Below are positions 8,701 to 14,928 of a DNA stretch of 20,974 nucleotides, piece after piece. This DNA comes from Eubacteriales bacterium (GTDB taxonomy: Bacteria; Bacillota; Clostridia; Oscillospirales; Oscillospiraceae), in NCBI GenBank assembly GCA_030528965.1, contig JAUMXS010000006.1, positions 1-20,974 on the forward strand, read 5' to 3'. The position numbers were made by a program, and so were the translations under genes. The stretch's first letter is position 1. The number at the start of each line of letters is the position of its first letter. The notes beneath the pieces were generated by a model that was given only the letters and a program-made list of their open reading frames with translations, had not been told where the DNA came from and ran no database searches.

Positions 8701-9428
8701 CCGGTGTGGAGCCGGAGTGCTTCATCGTCCGTAACCTTACCGCCGAGGATGCCGTACGTTCCGCCGAGAAATTCGCTGCCCGCCTGCGCGAAGCGCAGAT
8801 CATCTTCCTTCCGGGCGGCTTCTCCTCGGGCGACGAACCGGACGGCTCCGGCAAGTTCATCGCCGCTTTCTTCCGCAACCCGGCCGTCACGGAAGAAACC
8901 ATGGCTCTCCTTGACCGCCGCGGCGGTCTCATGGCCGGTATCTGCAACGGTTTCCAGGCCCTGGTCAAGCTGGGTCTTGTCCCCTACGGACGCATCCTCG
9001 CACCGGAAGAGATCGTGCCTACCCTCACATACAATGTCATCGGCCGCCATCAGTCGCGCATCGTACGCGTACGCACCGCTTCCGATCTTTCTCCGTGGAT
9101 GGCCCGCACCAAGCCCGGCGATATTTATGCGCTGCCCATCTCCCACGGTGAAGGCCGCTTCCTCGCACCCGAAGCCTTCATTCAGGATCTGGCGGACAAG
9201 GGTCAGGTCGCGACGCAGTATGTCGATGCTGCCGGACAGCCCACGGACAACGTTCTCTATAACCCCAACGGTTCCGTCTTTGCCGTGGAGTCCATCAGCT
9301 CTCCCGACGGACGTGTACTGGGCCGTATGGGTCATGCGGAACGCGCCGGCGCCGGTCTCTGCACCAACGTTCCCGACCTCTGGGATGCCGGACTCTTTGC
9401 AGCAGCCGCAGACTTCTTCAAAAAATAA
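5733..9428 (+). CDS. purL: Phosphoribosylformylglycinamidine synthase, single-chain (PurS-PurL-PurQ-like)
   Basis: A 1,231-residue enzyme converting FGAR and glutamine to FGAM with ATP. The N-terminal ~150 residues are PurS-like (YVEKKPG, then SEPQVDDVY). A linker with TYWSDHCRHTTF follows, and the FGAM synthetase core carries THNHPTEIEPFGG (about 316-328) and FGAGGVAVAVGEL. From about residue 970 comes a class I glutamine amidotransferase: PVFPGTNCEYD, FLPGGFSSGDE, GICNGFQ with nucleophile Cys1071, and SHGEGRF with His1138 and Glu1140, so the triad looks intact. Size and order match the clostridial/streptococcal clade of single-chain PurL rather than the split PurS/Q/L of Bacillus. ATG 5733 overlaps the purD stop by four bases. 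A stable hairpin lies just downstream. Confidence 0.96.
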   Translation: MIHRIYVEKKPGLQLEAAALLNDITGLLQIRSIPSVRVLNRYDVEGPDEALFARCRTAVFSEPQVDDVYDELPADGAAVTFAVEYLPGQFDQRADSAAQCVQILSQGERPLVRTARIYMLYGAPTPDEVAAVKHHVINPVECRETTLDPAETLQPTWTAPGDVETLIGFTAMDDTALNEFLESHGLAMDLDDLRLCREHFKTEGRDPTITELRVLDTYWSDHCRHTTFLTSIDSVCFGDPVLERTYESYLAARKSLGRTSPVCLMDIATMAARYLRANGTLSRLDESPEINACTVKVDVTVEGRREPWLLLFKNETHNHPTEIEPFGGAATCIGGAIRDPLSGRAYVYAAMRLTGAADPLAGVRDTLPGKLPQRKITSAAASGYSSYGNQIGLATGLVDEVYHPNYAAKRMEIGAVIGAVPEENVRREVPVDGDLVILLGGRTGRDGIGGATGSSKAHDLRSLDSCGAEVQKGNAPEERKLQRFFRRPECSRLIKRCNDFGAGGVAVAVGELADGLEISLDNVRRKYEGLDGTELAISESQERMAVVVAQEQAEHFLNMAAEENLEATVIARVTASPRLVMRWNNKRIVDLPRSFLASNGAEKHIDIELPAPETFTFDAPNDFSDGFRALCSDLSFCSRRGLAERFDSTIGAGTLLMPFGGKRQLTPIQAMAHRISDETRVTDTCSIMSWGFDPYLAEKSPYHAAHLAVVHSAAKLVAAGASLRDTYLSFQEFFGKPRRDPVRWGAPMAALLGAFRAQMELQLAAIGGKDSMSGTFEDLDVPPTLVSFAVTTEPAEHVLSPEFKAAGHAVTLLMPEYGADGLPLPASFLRNSERIYKWIRAGKVLSVWAPGRGGAAEAVFKMCLGNGLGFRFDAERTLDELFSPAFGAYVLEWAEAPEAGTPIGNVTAEETLCFGTETLSIAELFELYEGKLEPVFPCRTPSTGKETPVFTYHAEKRLAPSVLTARPRVLIPVFPGTNCEYDSARAFAAAGVEPECFIVRNLTAEDAVRSAEKFAARLREAQIIFLPGGFSSGDEPDGSGKFIAAFFRNPAVTEETMALLDRRGGLMAGICNGFQALVKLGLVPYGRILAPEEIVPTLTYNVIGRHQSRIVRVRTASDLSPWMARTKPGDIYALPISHGEGRFLAPEAFIQDLADKGQVATQYVDAAGQPTDNVLYNPNGSVFAVESISSPDGRVLGRMGHAERAGAGLCTNVPDLWDAGLFAAAADFFKK

Positions 9429-9438
9429 TAAAACAGCA

Positions 9439-9464
9439 GGAAGGTCCGCAAATGCGGACCTTCC
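9439..9464 (+). terminator. purL downstream hairpin
   Basis: GGAAGGTCCGC (9439-9449) and GCGGACCTTCC (9454-9464) form a perfect 11-bp stem with an AAAT loop. The following TTGACTTG is a poor U-tract, so it may be a weak terminator or a 3'-end stabiliser. Confidence 0.65.
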
Positions 9465-9476
9465 TTGACTTGTCGC

Positions 9477-9520
9477 AAAAAGCAAAGCCGCCCCGCCGGT
9501 TTTCCGTCCCGTGCGGCTTT
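9477..9520 (-). terminator. Terminator of the three-gene minus-strand cluster
   Basis: On the minus strand AAAGCCGC and GCGGCTTT (outer arms of 9484-9520) pair, with a small inner CGG-AAAA-CCG hairpin. GCTTTTT (9477-9483) follows. It lies about 80 bases past the TAG at 9602-9604. Confidence 0.65.
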
Positions 9521-9601
9521 GACATTTCCTTTCCGGATTTACCCCTGCAAGGGTTTTACCCCTCGTCTGCGTTTCATTCCCTGCCGTTTCTCTCCTGCGT
9601 C

Positions 9602-10018
9602 CTATAAAAACAGGAACGCGCCCAAGGCGATGAGCAGTTCCGTGTCTCCGCTTTCGCGGTACAGGAGATAGAGGACAGCAAGGATCAGAAGATCCTCCGT
9701 TTCGAGCCGCCCCGGATCCAGTTTTGACAGCACACCGTCCAGGCTGCCGCGCAGATCATACAGCGGCCCGGACGGTTTTTCCCGGCGCGGCGGGCCTCCC
9801 ATTCTGCCCCCCGGCCCCTTGTTTCCCGGCCCGTGCGGGCCGCCTGCGCTGCGTTCTCCGTTCGGCGCATCGTTTGATGACCGGCCCGAACGCACCGTTC
9901 CCCCCGACTTTCCCATCTCCGGCGGCGGAAGAGGCGAAGAACTGTTTTTAACTTTTTCCGCTTCCTCTATACGGCCGACCCGGCCGTAGTTTCCGCGATA
10001 CCGGTTAATCGCCGCCAT
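9602..10018 (-). CDS. Unrecognised protein with Pro/Gly-rich middle and hydrophobic acidic tail
   Basis: A 138-residue protein from ATG 10018, chosen because GGAGGAGG stands eight bases upstream; a TTG at 10045 would add nine residues without a site. The N-terminus is a short basic helix (MAAINRYRGNYGRVGRIEEAEKV in part). Residues from about 25 to 85 are low-complexity, rich in Gly, Pro, Ser and Arg. The last ~45 residues (RLETEDLLILAVLYLLYRES, then DTELLIALGAFLFL) alternate leucines with acidic residues. This tail type recurs in small clostridial proteins of unknown role; I can assign no function. It is the last gene of the cluster, overlapping the preceding gene by 14 bases, and ends before a hairpin with a T-tract. 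Confidence 0.7.
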   Translation of the reverse strand: MAAINRYRGNYGRVGRIEEAEKVKNSSSPLPPPEMGKSGGTVRSGRSSNDAPNGERSAGGPHGPGNKGPGGRMGGPPRREKPSGPLYDLRGSLDGVLSKLDPGRLETEDLLILAVLYLLYRESGDTELLIALGAFLFL

Positions 10019-10370
10019 CTCCGCCGCCTCCTCCCATGTCGGCAAAGGCCGATCCGGCCAGTTTTGCCATCTGCGCCACGCGAAGCGCCTTTTCCAGTCT
10101 CCGACGACGGGGCTCCGCCAAATACGGCCCCAGGGCCTCTGCCAGCGACGGTCGGTCCCGGCTGCCCTGCAGCATGCCCATCAGCCGGGTGAGCGTATCC
10201 GCAAACGCCGGGTCCCCGCCGGACGGCTCCCGTGCGGGTGAACTCTCCTTTTCCGGCGCGCCGGGCATCATGCCGCCCATGAGCTGCGACGCCATCTGCG
10301 CCAGCTTTTCCATCTCATTCGGATCCGACAGCAGCTGTCCGATCTTTTCCTCCAGTTCGCTCACGGACAC
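10005..10370 (-). CDS. Unrecognised small protein with Met-rich helix and Gly/Asp tail
   Basis: A 121-residue protein. The N-terminus MSVSELEEKIGQLLSDPNEM, followed by KLAQMASQLMGGMMPG, is an amphipathic helical segment with a DPNEM turn. I recall similar segments in uncharacterised clostridial proteins but no function. A middle helix (FADTLTRLMGMLQG, then LAEALGPYLAEPRRRRLEKALRVAQMAKLAG) is strongly basic, and the C-terminus is glycine/aspartate-rich (DMGGGGGDGGD). There is no signal peptide or clear membrane helix. The start is GTG 10370 after AGGGGG, or GTG 10364 after GAGGTG. It lies 15 bases after the previous gene and overlaps the next by 14 bases, so the three genes are one transcription unit. 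Confidence 0.72.
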   Translation of the reverse strand: MSVSELEEKIGQLLSDPNEMEKLAQMASQLMGGMMPGAPEKESSPAREPSGGDPAFADTLTRLMGMLQGSRDRPSLAEALGPYLAEPRRRRLEKALRVAQMAKLAGSAFADMGGGGGDGGD

Positions 10371-10385
10371 CTCACCCCCTTCCTC

Positions 10386-10634
10386 TTACCGGTTTCCGAG
10401 TCCGTTCAGCTGTGCAGCCAGACGACGGCCCTCCTCTGTGGCCATCACCTTCTGCAGCAGCGCCTGCAGCTGTTTCGCATCTCCGCTGCGAACCGCGCGC
10501 TCCGCTTCCCCGAGGTCCAGCATCGAACTCAGACGGCGGCCGTCCTCCGACTCCGCCAGACGGCGCAGCTGCTCCGGGTCCCTGCCCTTCAGAAGCTCAC
10601 GCCCCATATCCTGCATATCTCGCATATCCCGCAT
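10386..10634 (-). CDS. Unrecognised 82-residue charged helical protein
   Basis: First gene of the minus-strand cluster. It begins with a triplet repeat, MRDMRDMQDM, and continues as a fully charged helical protein. Two similar halves can be seen: DPEQLRRLAESEDGRRLSSM (residues 19-38) and AKQLQALLQKVMATEEGRRL (about 53-72), sharing a QL...L...EDGRRL/EEGRRL pattern. They may be an internal duplication. No membrane helix, Cys or His. The ATG at 10634 follows an AGGGGGCGGG purine run. The 62-base gap to the divergent phosphodiesterase contains CATAGAATA on the minus strand, which resembles a sporulation sigma -10 more than a sigma-A one, but the -35 is unclear. Function unknown. Confidence 0.7.
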   Translation of the reverse strand: MRDMRDMQDMGRELLKGRDPEQLRRLAESEDGRRLSSMLDLGEAERAVRSGDAKQLQALLQKVMATEEGRRLAAQLNGLGNR

Positions 10635-10696
10635 TCATCCCGCCCCCTTCCTGCCTTTACCTATTCTATGCTCCAAGAGAGGATTGGTGATTCTCC

Positions 10697-11158
10697 ATGC
10701 GCATTGCCGTTTTTTCCGATTCCCACGGAAACACAGGCCCCGCCATCGACGCCGTATACGCCCATCAGCCGCAGCTCATTCTGCATCTGGGCGACTATTC
10801 CCGCGATGCGGACGCCATACAAAAGGAATTCCCCCACATCGAACTTCACTCTGTGCGGGGAAACTGTGACCTTGCCTCCCACGCACCGCTCTCGGAACTC
10901 TTTGAAGCCGGGGGACTGCGCATCTTTATGGCACACGGTCATGAACACGGCGTAAAACTCGGTCTGGACGGTTTCCGGACCACGGCACTCTGCGCCGGAG
11001 CCCGAATCGCTCTGTTCGGACATACGCACCGCGCTTATGTCGATGAGATACGGAACATTCTCTTTCTGAACCCCGGTCCGGCACAGCGCGGCGGCAGCTT
11101 CGCCCTTCTCGAAGTCGAGGGCGGTGTGCTCCTGTCTTACCGCATTCTCCCTCTCTAA
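10697..11158 (+). CDS. YfcE/MJ0936-type metallophosphoesterase
   Basis: A 153-residue cytoplasmic phosphodiesterase of the YfcE/MJ0936 family, two-metal (usually Mn) enzymes active on model phosphodiesters; the physiological substrate is generally unknown. All metal ligands are present: SDSHG (Asp8, His10), LGDYSRD (Asp33), RGNCD (Asn56), MAHGH (His80, His82) and FGHTHRA (His109, His111). Length is typical. No strong ribosome binding site is seen; GAGG lies about 14 bases before the ATG, so translation may be weak or the leader short. It is divergent from the three-gene cluster and followed by a strong bidirectional terminator, so it is probably monocistronic. Confidence 0.9.
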   Translation: MRIAVFSDSHGNTGPAIDAVYAHQPQLILHLGDYSRDADAIQKEFPHIELHSVRGNCDLASHAPLSELFEAGGLRIFMAHGHEHGVKLGLDGFRTTALCAGARIALFGHTHRAYVDEIRNILFLNPGPAQRGGSFALLEVEGGVLLSYRILPL

Positions 11159-11163
11159 ACGTC

Positions 11164-11206
11164 AAAAAGGCCGTCAGGACGCTCTTTCGTCCTGACGGCC
11201 TTTTTT
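11164..11206. terminator. Strong bidirectional terminator
   Basis: GGCCGTCAGGACG (11169-11181) and CGTCCTGACGGCC (11188-11200) form a perfect 13-bp stem with a CTCTTT loop. AAAAA (11164-11168) precedes it and TTTTTT (11201-11206) follows, so it can stop both the phosphodiesterase and the convergent PASTA gene. Confidence 0.92.
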
Positions 11207-11233
11207 CTCATATTCGATTCGGTTTCACTCGCT

Positions 11234-12499
11234 TCAGGGTCTGATATCCGACGGTGTCGCGGGATTTCTCGTTGCCTCCGGAACAGGCGTATTCGCCGGA
11301 CCCGGGGTTTCCTCCCCACCGGTTCTCAGCCCAAACACAACATAAAGGCTGTGATCTGCGACAACATCCGTAAAGACATACGTTCGCGATGCGCCGACAT
11401 TCTGTCCGTCCACGATGATCTCGCGCACCTCATAGCCCTCGTCGGGCACGAAAGTGAATGTCTGGCTGTCCTCGTGAGAGACCGTTACACGGCCGCGCGG
11501 CGAAACGCTGCCGCCCTTGCCGACCGTAACGGAAATGGTATGCTCCTCCGGGGTCTCCGGCCCACGGGAGCGCACCACGACCACGACCGTCCCCGGAGCT
11601 GCCTGTGTACCTGCTGTCGGTTCCTGCCGGATGATCTGCCCCTCGGTGTAATTGCTGTACTCCAAACCGCCGTCCGCAATGAGCAGTTCCGTGTCCTTCA
11701 GCAGCGTTTCTGCCTCAGCCCAGGTATGCCCCACCAGCCGCGGAACCGTTATCGTCAACTCCGGATCCGGCTCCATCGTTTCCTCCGGCGCTGCAGGACC
11801 GGAAGAGATCGTGATCTGGACGGCGGAACTCTTTTTCAGCATGGTATTCGCCTCGGGGCTCTGCGCAATAACGATCCCCTCCGCTTCATCGCTCGCCACG
11901 CGGTACACCGACGGCGTTACGCCCAAATTCTCCAGCGTGGAGACCGCGAGGCTCTCGGACAGTCCAACGAGCTCCGGCATCGGTTCCGTATCGTTTTTAT
12001 GGAAGTCAAACGCGCCGCTCATGACACACAAAAGCACCGTCAGCACTGCCAGCATGACCGTCGCACCCACGATATAGCCCGTGACGCGCCGGGGCTTATC
12101 AAACACGAGAGGCGCCGCAGCGGCCTTGCGCTCATGCACCGCAGCGGCCTTATGCGCCGGTGCCGCCGCCCATACGACGGTATCGTCGTCATCCAAATCA
12201 TCCGGGATCTCCACCACGAAATCGTCTCCGTCGGGCTCTTCGGTCTCCGGAGCTTCTCCGGTTCGTTCCTCCCCGAAAGAGTCTTCTTCCGCAGCCGTCT
12301 CCGATCCCGGTTCATAAAACCGGGCATCCGGTACTCCGACAACGGGAGGAATCGTCCCGGTTTCGGGTATCCTATCCCCGTTGGGCTCTTCTTCCCCGCT
12401 CTCCTGCGGGAGTATGTAATACATCGCGCCGCAGACCGGGCATTCGCCCTGTTCGGCGTCCAGTATCGCGCCGCAGCGCCTGCATTTTATCTCTCTCAT
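11234..12499 (-). CDS. Zinc-ribbon, single-pass membrane protein with two PASTA domains
   Basis: 421 residues. A zinc ribbon CRRCG...CPVCG (Cys6, Cys9, Cys20, Cys23) is followed by a long acidic linker (about 30-110, ending DDLDDDDTVVW). A membrane helix (about 139-162, YIVGATVMLAVLTVLLCVM) is next. Outside, two PASTA domains, which bind muropeptides or beta-lactams in other proteins, span about 172-234 (MPELVGLSESLAVSTLENLG) and 250-313 (VPRLVGHTWAEAETLLKDT). A further extracellular domain (about 320-391: GKGGSVSPRGRVTVSHED, then FVPDEGYEVREIIVDG, then YVFTDVVADHSLYVVF) resembles a repeat common on clostridial surface proteins. The tail is Pro/Thr-rich. There is no kinase domain, unlike PrkC/Stk1. 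ATG 12499 has GGGGAG six bases upstream. Probably a wall sensor or scaffold; partner unknown. Confidence 0.87.
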   Translation of the reverse strand: MREIKCRRCGAILDAEQGECPVCGAMYYILPQESGEEEPNGDRIPETGTIPPVVGVPDARFYEPGSETAAEEDSFGEERTGEAPETEEPDGDDFVVEIPDDLDDDDTVVWAAAPAHKAAAVHERKAAAAPLVFDKPRRVTGYIVGATVMLAVLTVLLCVMSGAFDFHKNDTEPMPELVGLSESLAVSTLENLGVTPSVYRVASDEAEGIVIAQSPEANTMLKKSSAVQITISSGPAAPEETMEPDPELTITVPRLVGHTWAEAETLLKDTELLIADGGLEYSNYTEGQIIRQEPTAGTQAAPGTVVVVVRSRGPETPEEHTISVTVGKGGSVSPRGRVTVSHEDSQTFTFVPDEGYEVREIIVDGQNVGASRTYVFTDVVADHSLYVVFGLRTGGEETPGPANTPVPEATRNPATPSDIRP

Positions 12500-12557
12500 G
12501 ACAGTCTCCCCTTTCCGCTGCCGGGCCTTCTGTCCGCTGTTTTTCTATTTTTTATGT

Positions 12558-12586
12558 ATATTATCCGCATCGCAGAAAAATGTCAA
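12558..12586 (-). promoter_or_regulatory. PASTA-gene sigma-A promoter
   Basis: On the minus strand, a consensus TTGACA (complement of 12581-12586), a 17-base spacer and TAATAT (12558-12563). Transcription would begin near 12551, leaving a leader of about 50 bases. Confidence 0.8.
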
Positions 12587-12715
12587 CCCGGCACCTTTGC
12601 ACAGCTTTTTTCACGCAAAAGAAAGTTTACACCATTCATCCTCAGTATTTCCCACAATTTCGGTCTTCCGTATGAGTAAAAGTTGACATAATTTCTTCCT
12701 TTTGACAGGAATGTT

Positions 12716-12744
12716 TTGCTTTTTTCAAAATGCTGTGTTATAAT
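12716..12744 (+). promoter_or_regulatory. murA (or leader RNA) sigma-A promoter
   Basis: TTGCTT (12716-12721), a 17-base spacer and consensus TATAAT (12739-12744), extended by TG one base before it. Transcription would start near 12751, 240 bases ahead of murA. Confidence 0.75.
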
Positions 12745-12750
12745 TCCCTG

Positions 12751-12823
12751 TACGCTTTATTCCGGATGGCATCCGCACCGTTCGGTGCGGATACGCGTGT
12801 ATCGCCGAACATCGGCTTTTTTT
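12751..12823 (+). ncRNA. Candidate short leader or small RNA ahead of murA
   Basis: From the predicted start at about 12751 to the T-run ending at 12823 the RNA is ~73 nt and nearly all paired. It has CGGAT-GGC-ATCCG (12763-12775), ATCCGCACC-GTTC-GGTGCGGAT (12771-12792), GATAC-GCGT-GTATC (12790-12803) and a terminator hairpin. Neighbouring hairpins share bases, so they exclude each other, as in an attenuator. It could equally be a separate small RNA. I recognise no known class. Confidence 0.4.
12804..12823 (+). terminator. Terminator within the murA leader
   Basis: GCCGA (12804-12808) and TCGGC (12812-12816) form a 5-bp stem with an ACA loop, followed immediately by seven T (12817-12823). 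It lies between the promoter and murA, so murA needs read-through or a second, unseen promoter. Confidence 0.6.
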
Positions 12824-12890
12824 GTGATTTTTGCCCTTCCCCGGGCCTTGCATTCCGGAAAAGCACGCTTTTTTCTGCGCCTTTTGACGA

Positions 12891-12915
12891 TCCCGGATCT
12901 ATATGGTCCCGGATC
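12891..12915 (+). repeat. Direct repeat ahead of murA
   Basis: TCCCGGATC occurs at 12891-12899 and 12907-12915, 16 bases apart. The first copy is also part of GATCCCGGATC, a near-perfect inverted repeat. It may be a protein-binding site or chance. Confidence 0.45.
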
Positions 12916-12990
12916 GAAATATACGGTTCGGGCATCCTGTTCTCAGACTCGCCCGGACGAAGATGATCGCCTCGAAAGAGAGGGACGGTT

Positions 12991-14292
12991 TTGGAAAAAT
13001 ATGTAATTCACGGTGGAAACCGGTTATTCGGTGAAGTGGAGATCAGCGGTGCCAAAAACGCCGCCGTTGCCATCATCCCGGCTGCGCTTCTCGTAAACGG
13101 TGTCTGCCGTATCGAAAACATCCCCCAGATATCCGATGCGGATACTCTTTTGAGTATCCTCTCTTCGCTGAACGCCAAGGTGCGGATGATCAATCCCTCC
13201 ACGCTGGAAATCGACTGCACCAATGCCACCTGTGAAGGTGCGCCGTATTCCAAAATGCGCCGCATCCGCGCTTCTTATTACTTCATCGGGTCCATGCTCG
13301 GCCGCTTCGGCCATGTCAAGACCACGATGCCCGGCGGCTGCAACTTCGGCGTACGTCCCATCGACCAGCATGTCAAGGGCATGAACGCCCTCGGTGCCGA
13401 GATCGATGTGAACGGCGGCTTTATCTACGGCAAGGCTCTCGATGGCCATCTCCACGGGGCGAAGATCTATCTCGATAAGATCTCTGTCGGTGCCACGATG
13501 AACATCATCATTGCCGCCGCCACTGCCGAAGGCCGTACCATCATCGAAAACGCCGCGCGCGAACCCCATATCGTCGACCTCGCGAACTTCCTCAACTCCA
13601 TGGGTGCGGATATTCGCGGTGCCGGAACGGATACCGTCAAGGTATACGGTACGCCCGTTCTCCACGGCGGCTCCTATTCCATCATCCCCGACCAGATCGA
13701 AGCCGGAACCTACATGGTCGCGGCGGCGGCGGCCGGCGGTGAAGTGCTTATACGGAATATCATACCCAGGCATCTGGAATGCATCAGCGCCAAGCTGCGC
13801 GAAATGGGCGTCACGGTCGAAGAATATGAGGACTCCGTCCTCGTCAAAAGCGAAGGCAGACTTCGCCGCACCAATATCAAGACCCAGCCTTATCCCGGAT
13901 TCCCCACCGATATGCAGCCGCAGATCACCGCGGCGCTCTCCCTCGCCGCCGGTACCAGCGTAGTCACCGAGGGCGTATGGGACAACCGGTATAAATACGT
14001 CAACGAACTGCGCAAAATGGGCGCACAGATCCAGGTGGACGGCAAAACCGCCATCGTCGAGGGCGTGGAGAAGCTCTCCGGCGCTCCCGTCGCCTCCTGT
14101 GACCTCCGCGCGGGTGCCGCAATGGTCATCGCCGGCCTTTGTGCCCAGGGCGAAACCATCGTGGAGGATATCCACTATATCGAGCGCGGATATGAGAATT
14201 TCCTCGGCAAGCTGACCCGTCTCGGCGCCGATATCCGGCTGATAACCGAACCGGACGAGCCGGAAACCAGCGGCGATGCCCGCGTCGGCTGA
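12991..14292 (+). CDS. murA: UDP-N-acetylglucosamine 1-carboxyvinyltransferase
   Basis: The first committed step of peptidoglycan precursor synthesis: transfer of enolpyruvate from PEP to UDP-GlcNAc in the cytoplasm. The 433-residue protein has GAKNAAVAIIPA with Lys22/Asn23, the RIRASYYFIG strand, and the catalytic loop PGGCNFGVRPIDQH with Cys117, the residue alkylated by fosfomycin. It also has DQIEAGTYMVAAAAAGG and the active-site Asp segment FPTDMQPQ. With Cys present, fosfomycin binding should be retained. The start is TTG 12991, set by GAGAGGGA about six bases upstream and by the usual MEKYVIHGG N-terminus. It resembles the second (MurA2/MurZ-type) branch of Firmicutes, but I cannot separate MurAA from MurAB here. 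A strong terminator follows. Confidence 0.96.
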   Translation: MEKYVIHGGNRLFGEVEISGAKNAAVAIIPAALLVNGVCRIENIPQISDADTLLSILSSLNAKVRMINPSTLEIDCTNATCEGAPYSKMRRIRASYYFIGSMLGRFGHVKTTMPGGCNFGVRPIDQHVKGMNALGAEIDVNGGFIYGKALDGHLHGAKIYLDKISVGATMNIIIAAATAEGRTIIENAAREPHIVDLANFLNSMGADIRGAGTDTVKVYGTPVLHGGSYSIIPDQIEAGTYMVAAAAAGGEVLIRNIIPRHLECISAKLREMGVTVEEYEDSVLVKSEGRLRRTNIKTQPYPGFPTDMQPQITAALSLAAGTSVVTEGVWDNRYKYVNELRKMGAQIQVDGKTAIVEGVEKLSGAPVASCDLRAGAAMVIAGLCAQGETIVEDIHYIERGYENFLGKLTRLGADIRLITEPDEPETSGDARVG

Positions 14293-14313
14293 GCGTTTTT
14301 TGTCTGTATCCCA

Positions 14314-14352
14314 CGGTCCCTGCCGGCATTTCCCGGCGGGGACCGCGTTTTT
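14314..14352 (+). terminator. murA terminator
   Basis: CGGTCCCTGCCGG (14314-14326) and CCGGCGGGGACCG (14333-14345) form a 13-bp stem with one wobble pair and a CATTTC loop. CG and TTTTT (14348-14352) follow. Confidence 0.88.
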
Positions 14353-14403
14353 CTGTCCCGAGTCTCCATATCGGATAAGTTTTTATGAATGGCGGCGATC
14401 ATC

Positions 14404-14850
14404 ATGATAAAAGTTTCTCTCTTCTGTGTGGGTCGTTTAAAGGAAAAATTCTATATCGATGCCGTTGCCGAATATCAGAAACGCCTCGGCCGCTACTGCA
14501 GCTTTTCGATCACCGAACTGCCCGAATACGGAGATCCCGTCCGGGAAGGCAAAGAACTCCTCGCACGCATCCCTGCCGGCTCCTATATCGTCGCTCTCTG
14601 CATCGAGGGCCGCATGATCAGCAGCGCAGATCTCGCCGCTTTTCTCGCCGACCGGGCGCTGTCCGGGGACACACGGCTGTGCTTCCTCATCGGCGGTTCC
14701 GACGGGCTTTCCGACGAAGTGAAACGTCATGCGGCGTTCCGGATGTCCATGTCGCCCATGACCTTTCCCCATCACCTCGCACGGGTCATGCTGGCCGAAC
14801 AGCTCTACCGGGGCTTTTCCATCAACGCCGGCGCAAAATACCATAAATAA
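14404..14850 (+). CDS. rlmH: 23S rRNA (pseudouridine1915-N3)-methyltransferase
   Basis: A SPOUT-class methyltransferase that methylates pseudouridine 1915 in helix 69 of 23S rRNA on the assembled 70S ribosome, using SAM as donor. The sequence follows RlmH throughout: MIKVSLFCVGRLKEKFYIDA, EYQKRLGRY, the SAM-knot loop CFLIGGSDGLSDEV, and the C-terminal MTFPHHLARVMLAEQLYRGF ending AKYHK. The start at 14404 gives 148 residues and aligns with the usual N-terminus; ATG 14389 in frame adds MAAII. Neither has a good ribosome binding site. It lies between the murA terminator and its own terminator; I saw no clear promoter in the 50-base gap, so it may depend on read-through from murA. Confidence 0.95.
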   Translation: MIKVSLFCVGRLKEKFYIDAVAEYQKRLGRYCSFSITELPEYGDPVREGKELLARIPAGSYIVALCIEGRMISSADLAAFLADRALSGDTRLCFLIGGSDGLSDEVKRHAAFRMSMSPMTFPHHLARVMLAEQLYRGFSINAGAKYHK

Positions 14851-14862
14851 CGACAAATACTC

Positions 14863-14896
14863 TGCCGGTCCGTCAAACGGACCGGCACTCTTTTTT
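14863..14896 (+). terminator. rlmH terminator
   Basis: TGCCGGTCCGT (14863-14873) and ACGGACCGGCA (14877-14887) form a perfect 11-bp stem with a CAA loop. CTC and six T (14891-14896) follow. Confidence 0.9.
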
Positions 14897-14928
14897 CGTG
14901 ATTTCAGGCAAGGTATGAAGAAGTTTAC

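Larger units (their letters stand above)
12500..12990. other. Divergent intergenic region between PASTA gene and murA
   Basis: 491 bases without a convincing gene. It holds the PASTA-gene promoter (12558-12586), two TTGACA words on the plus strand (12683 and 12702) not matched to a -10, the murA promoter (12716-12744), a hairpin run ending in a terminator (12763-12823), and a 9-bp direct repeat (12891-12915). AT content is higher than the flanking genes up to about 12750. Confidence 0.7.

Noticed and set aside
5715..9485. A minus-strand open frame of about 1,250 codons lying antisense to purL
   Set aside because: The purL protein is complete and fully recognisable. The antisense frame is kept open by the strong preference for C or G in third codon positions, and its translation is a run of G, A, D and E-rich sequence with no domain or ribosome binding site.
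9780..9930. Gly/Pro/Arg-rich stretch as a possible collagen-like or repeat region
   Set aside because: It has no regular G-X-Y period; it is a low-complexity linker inside the 9602-10018 gene.
12716..13006. Open frames in the region before murA
   Set aside because: They overlap the promoter, the hairpins and the terminator, and have no ribosome binding site or familiar protein sequence.
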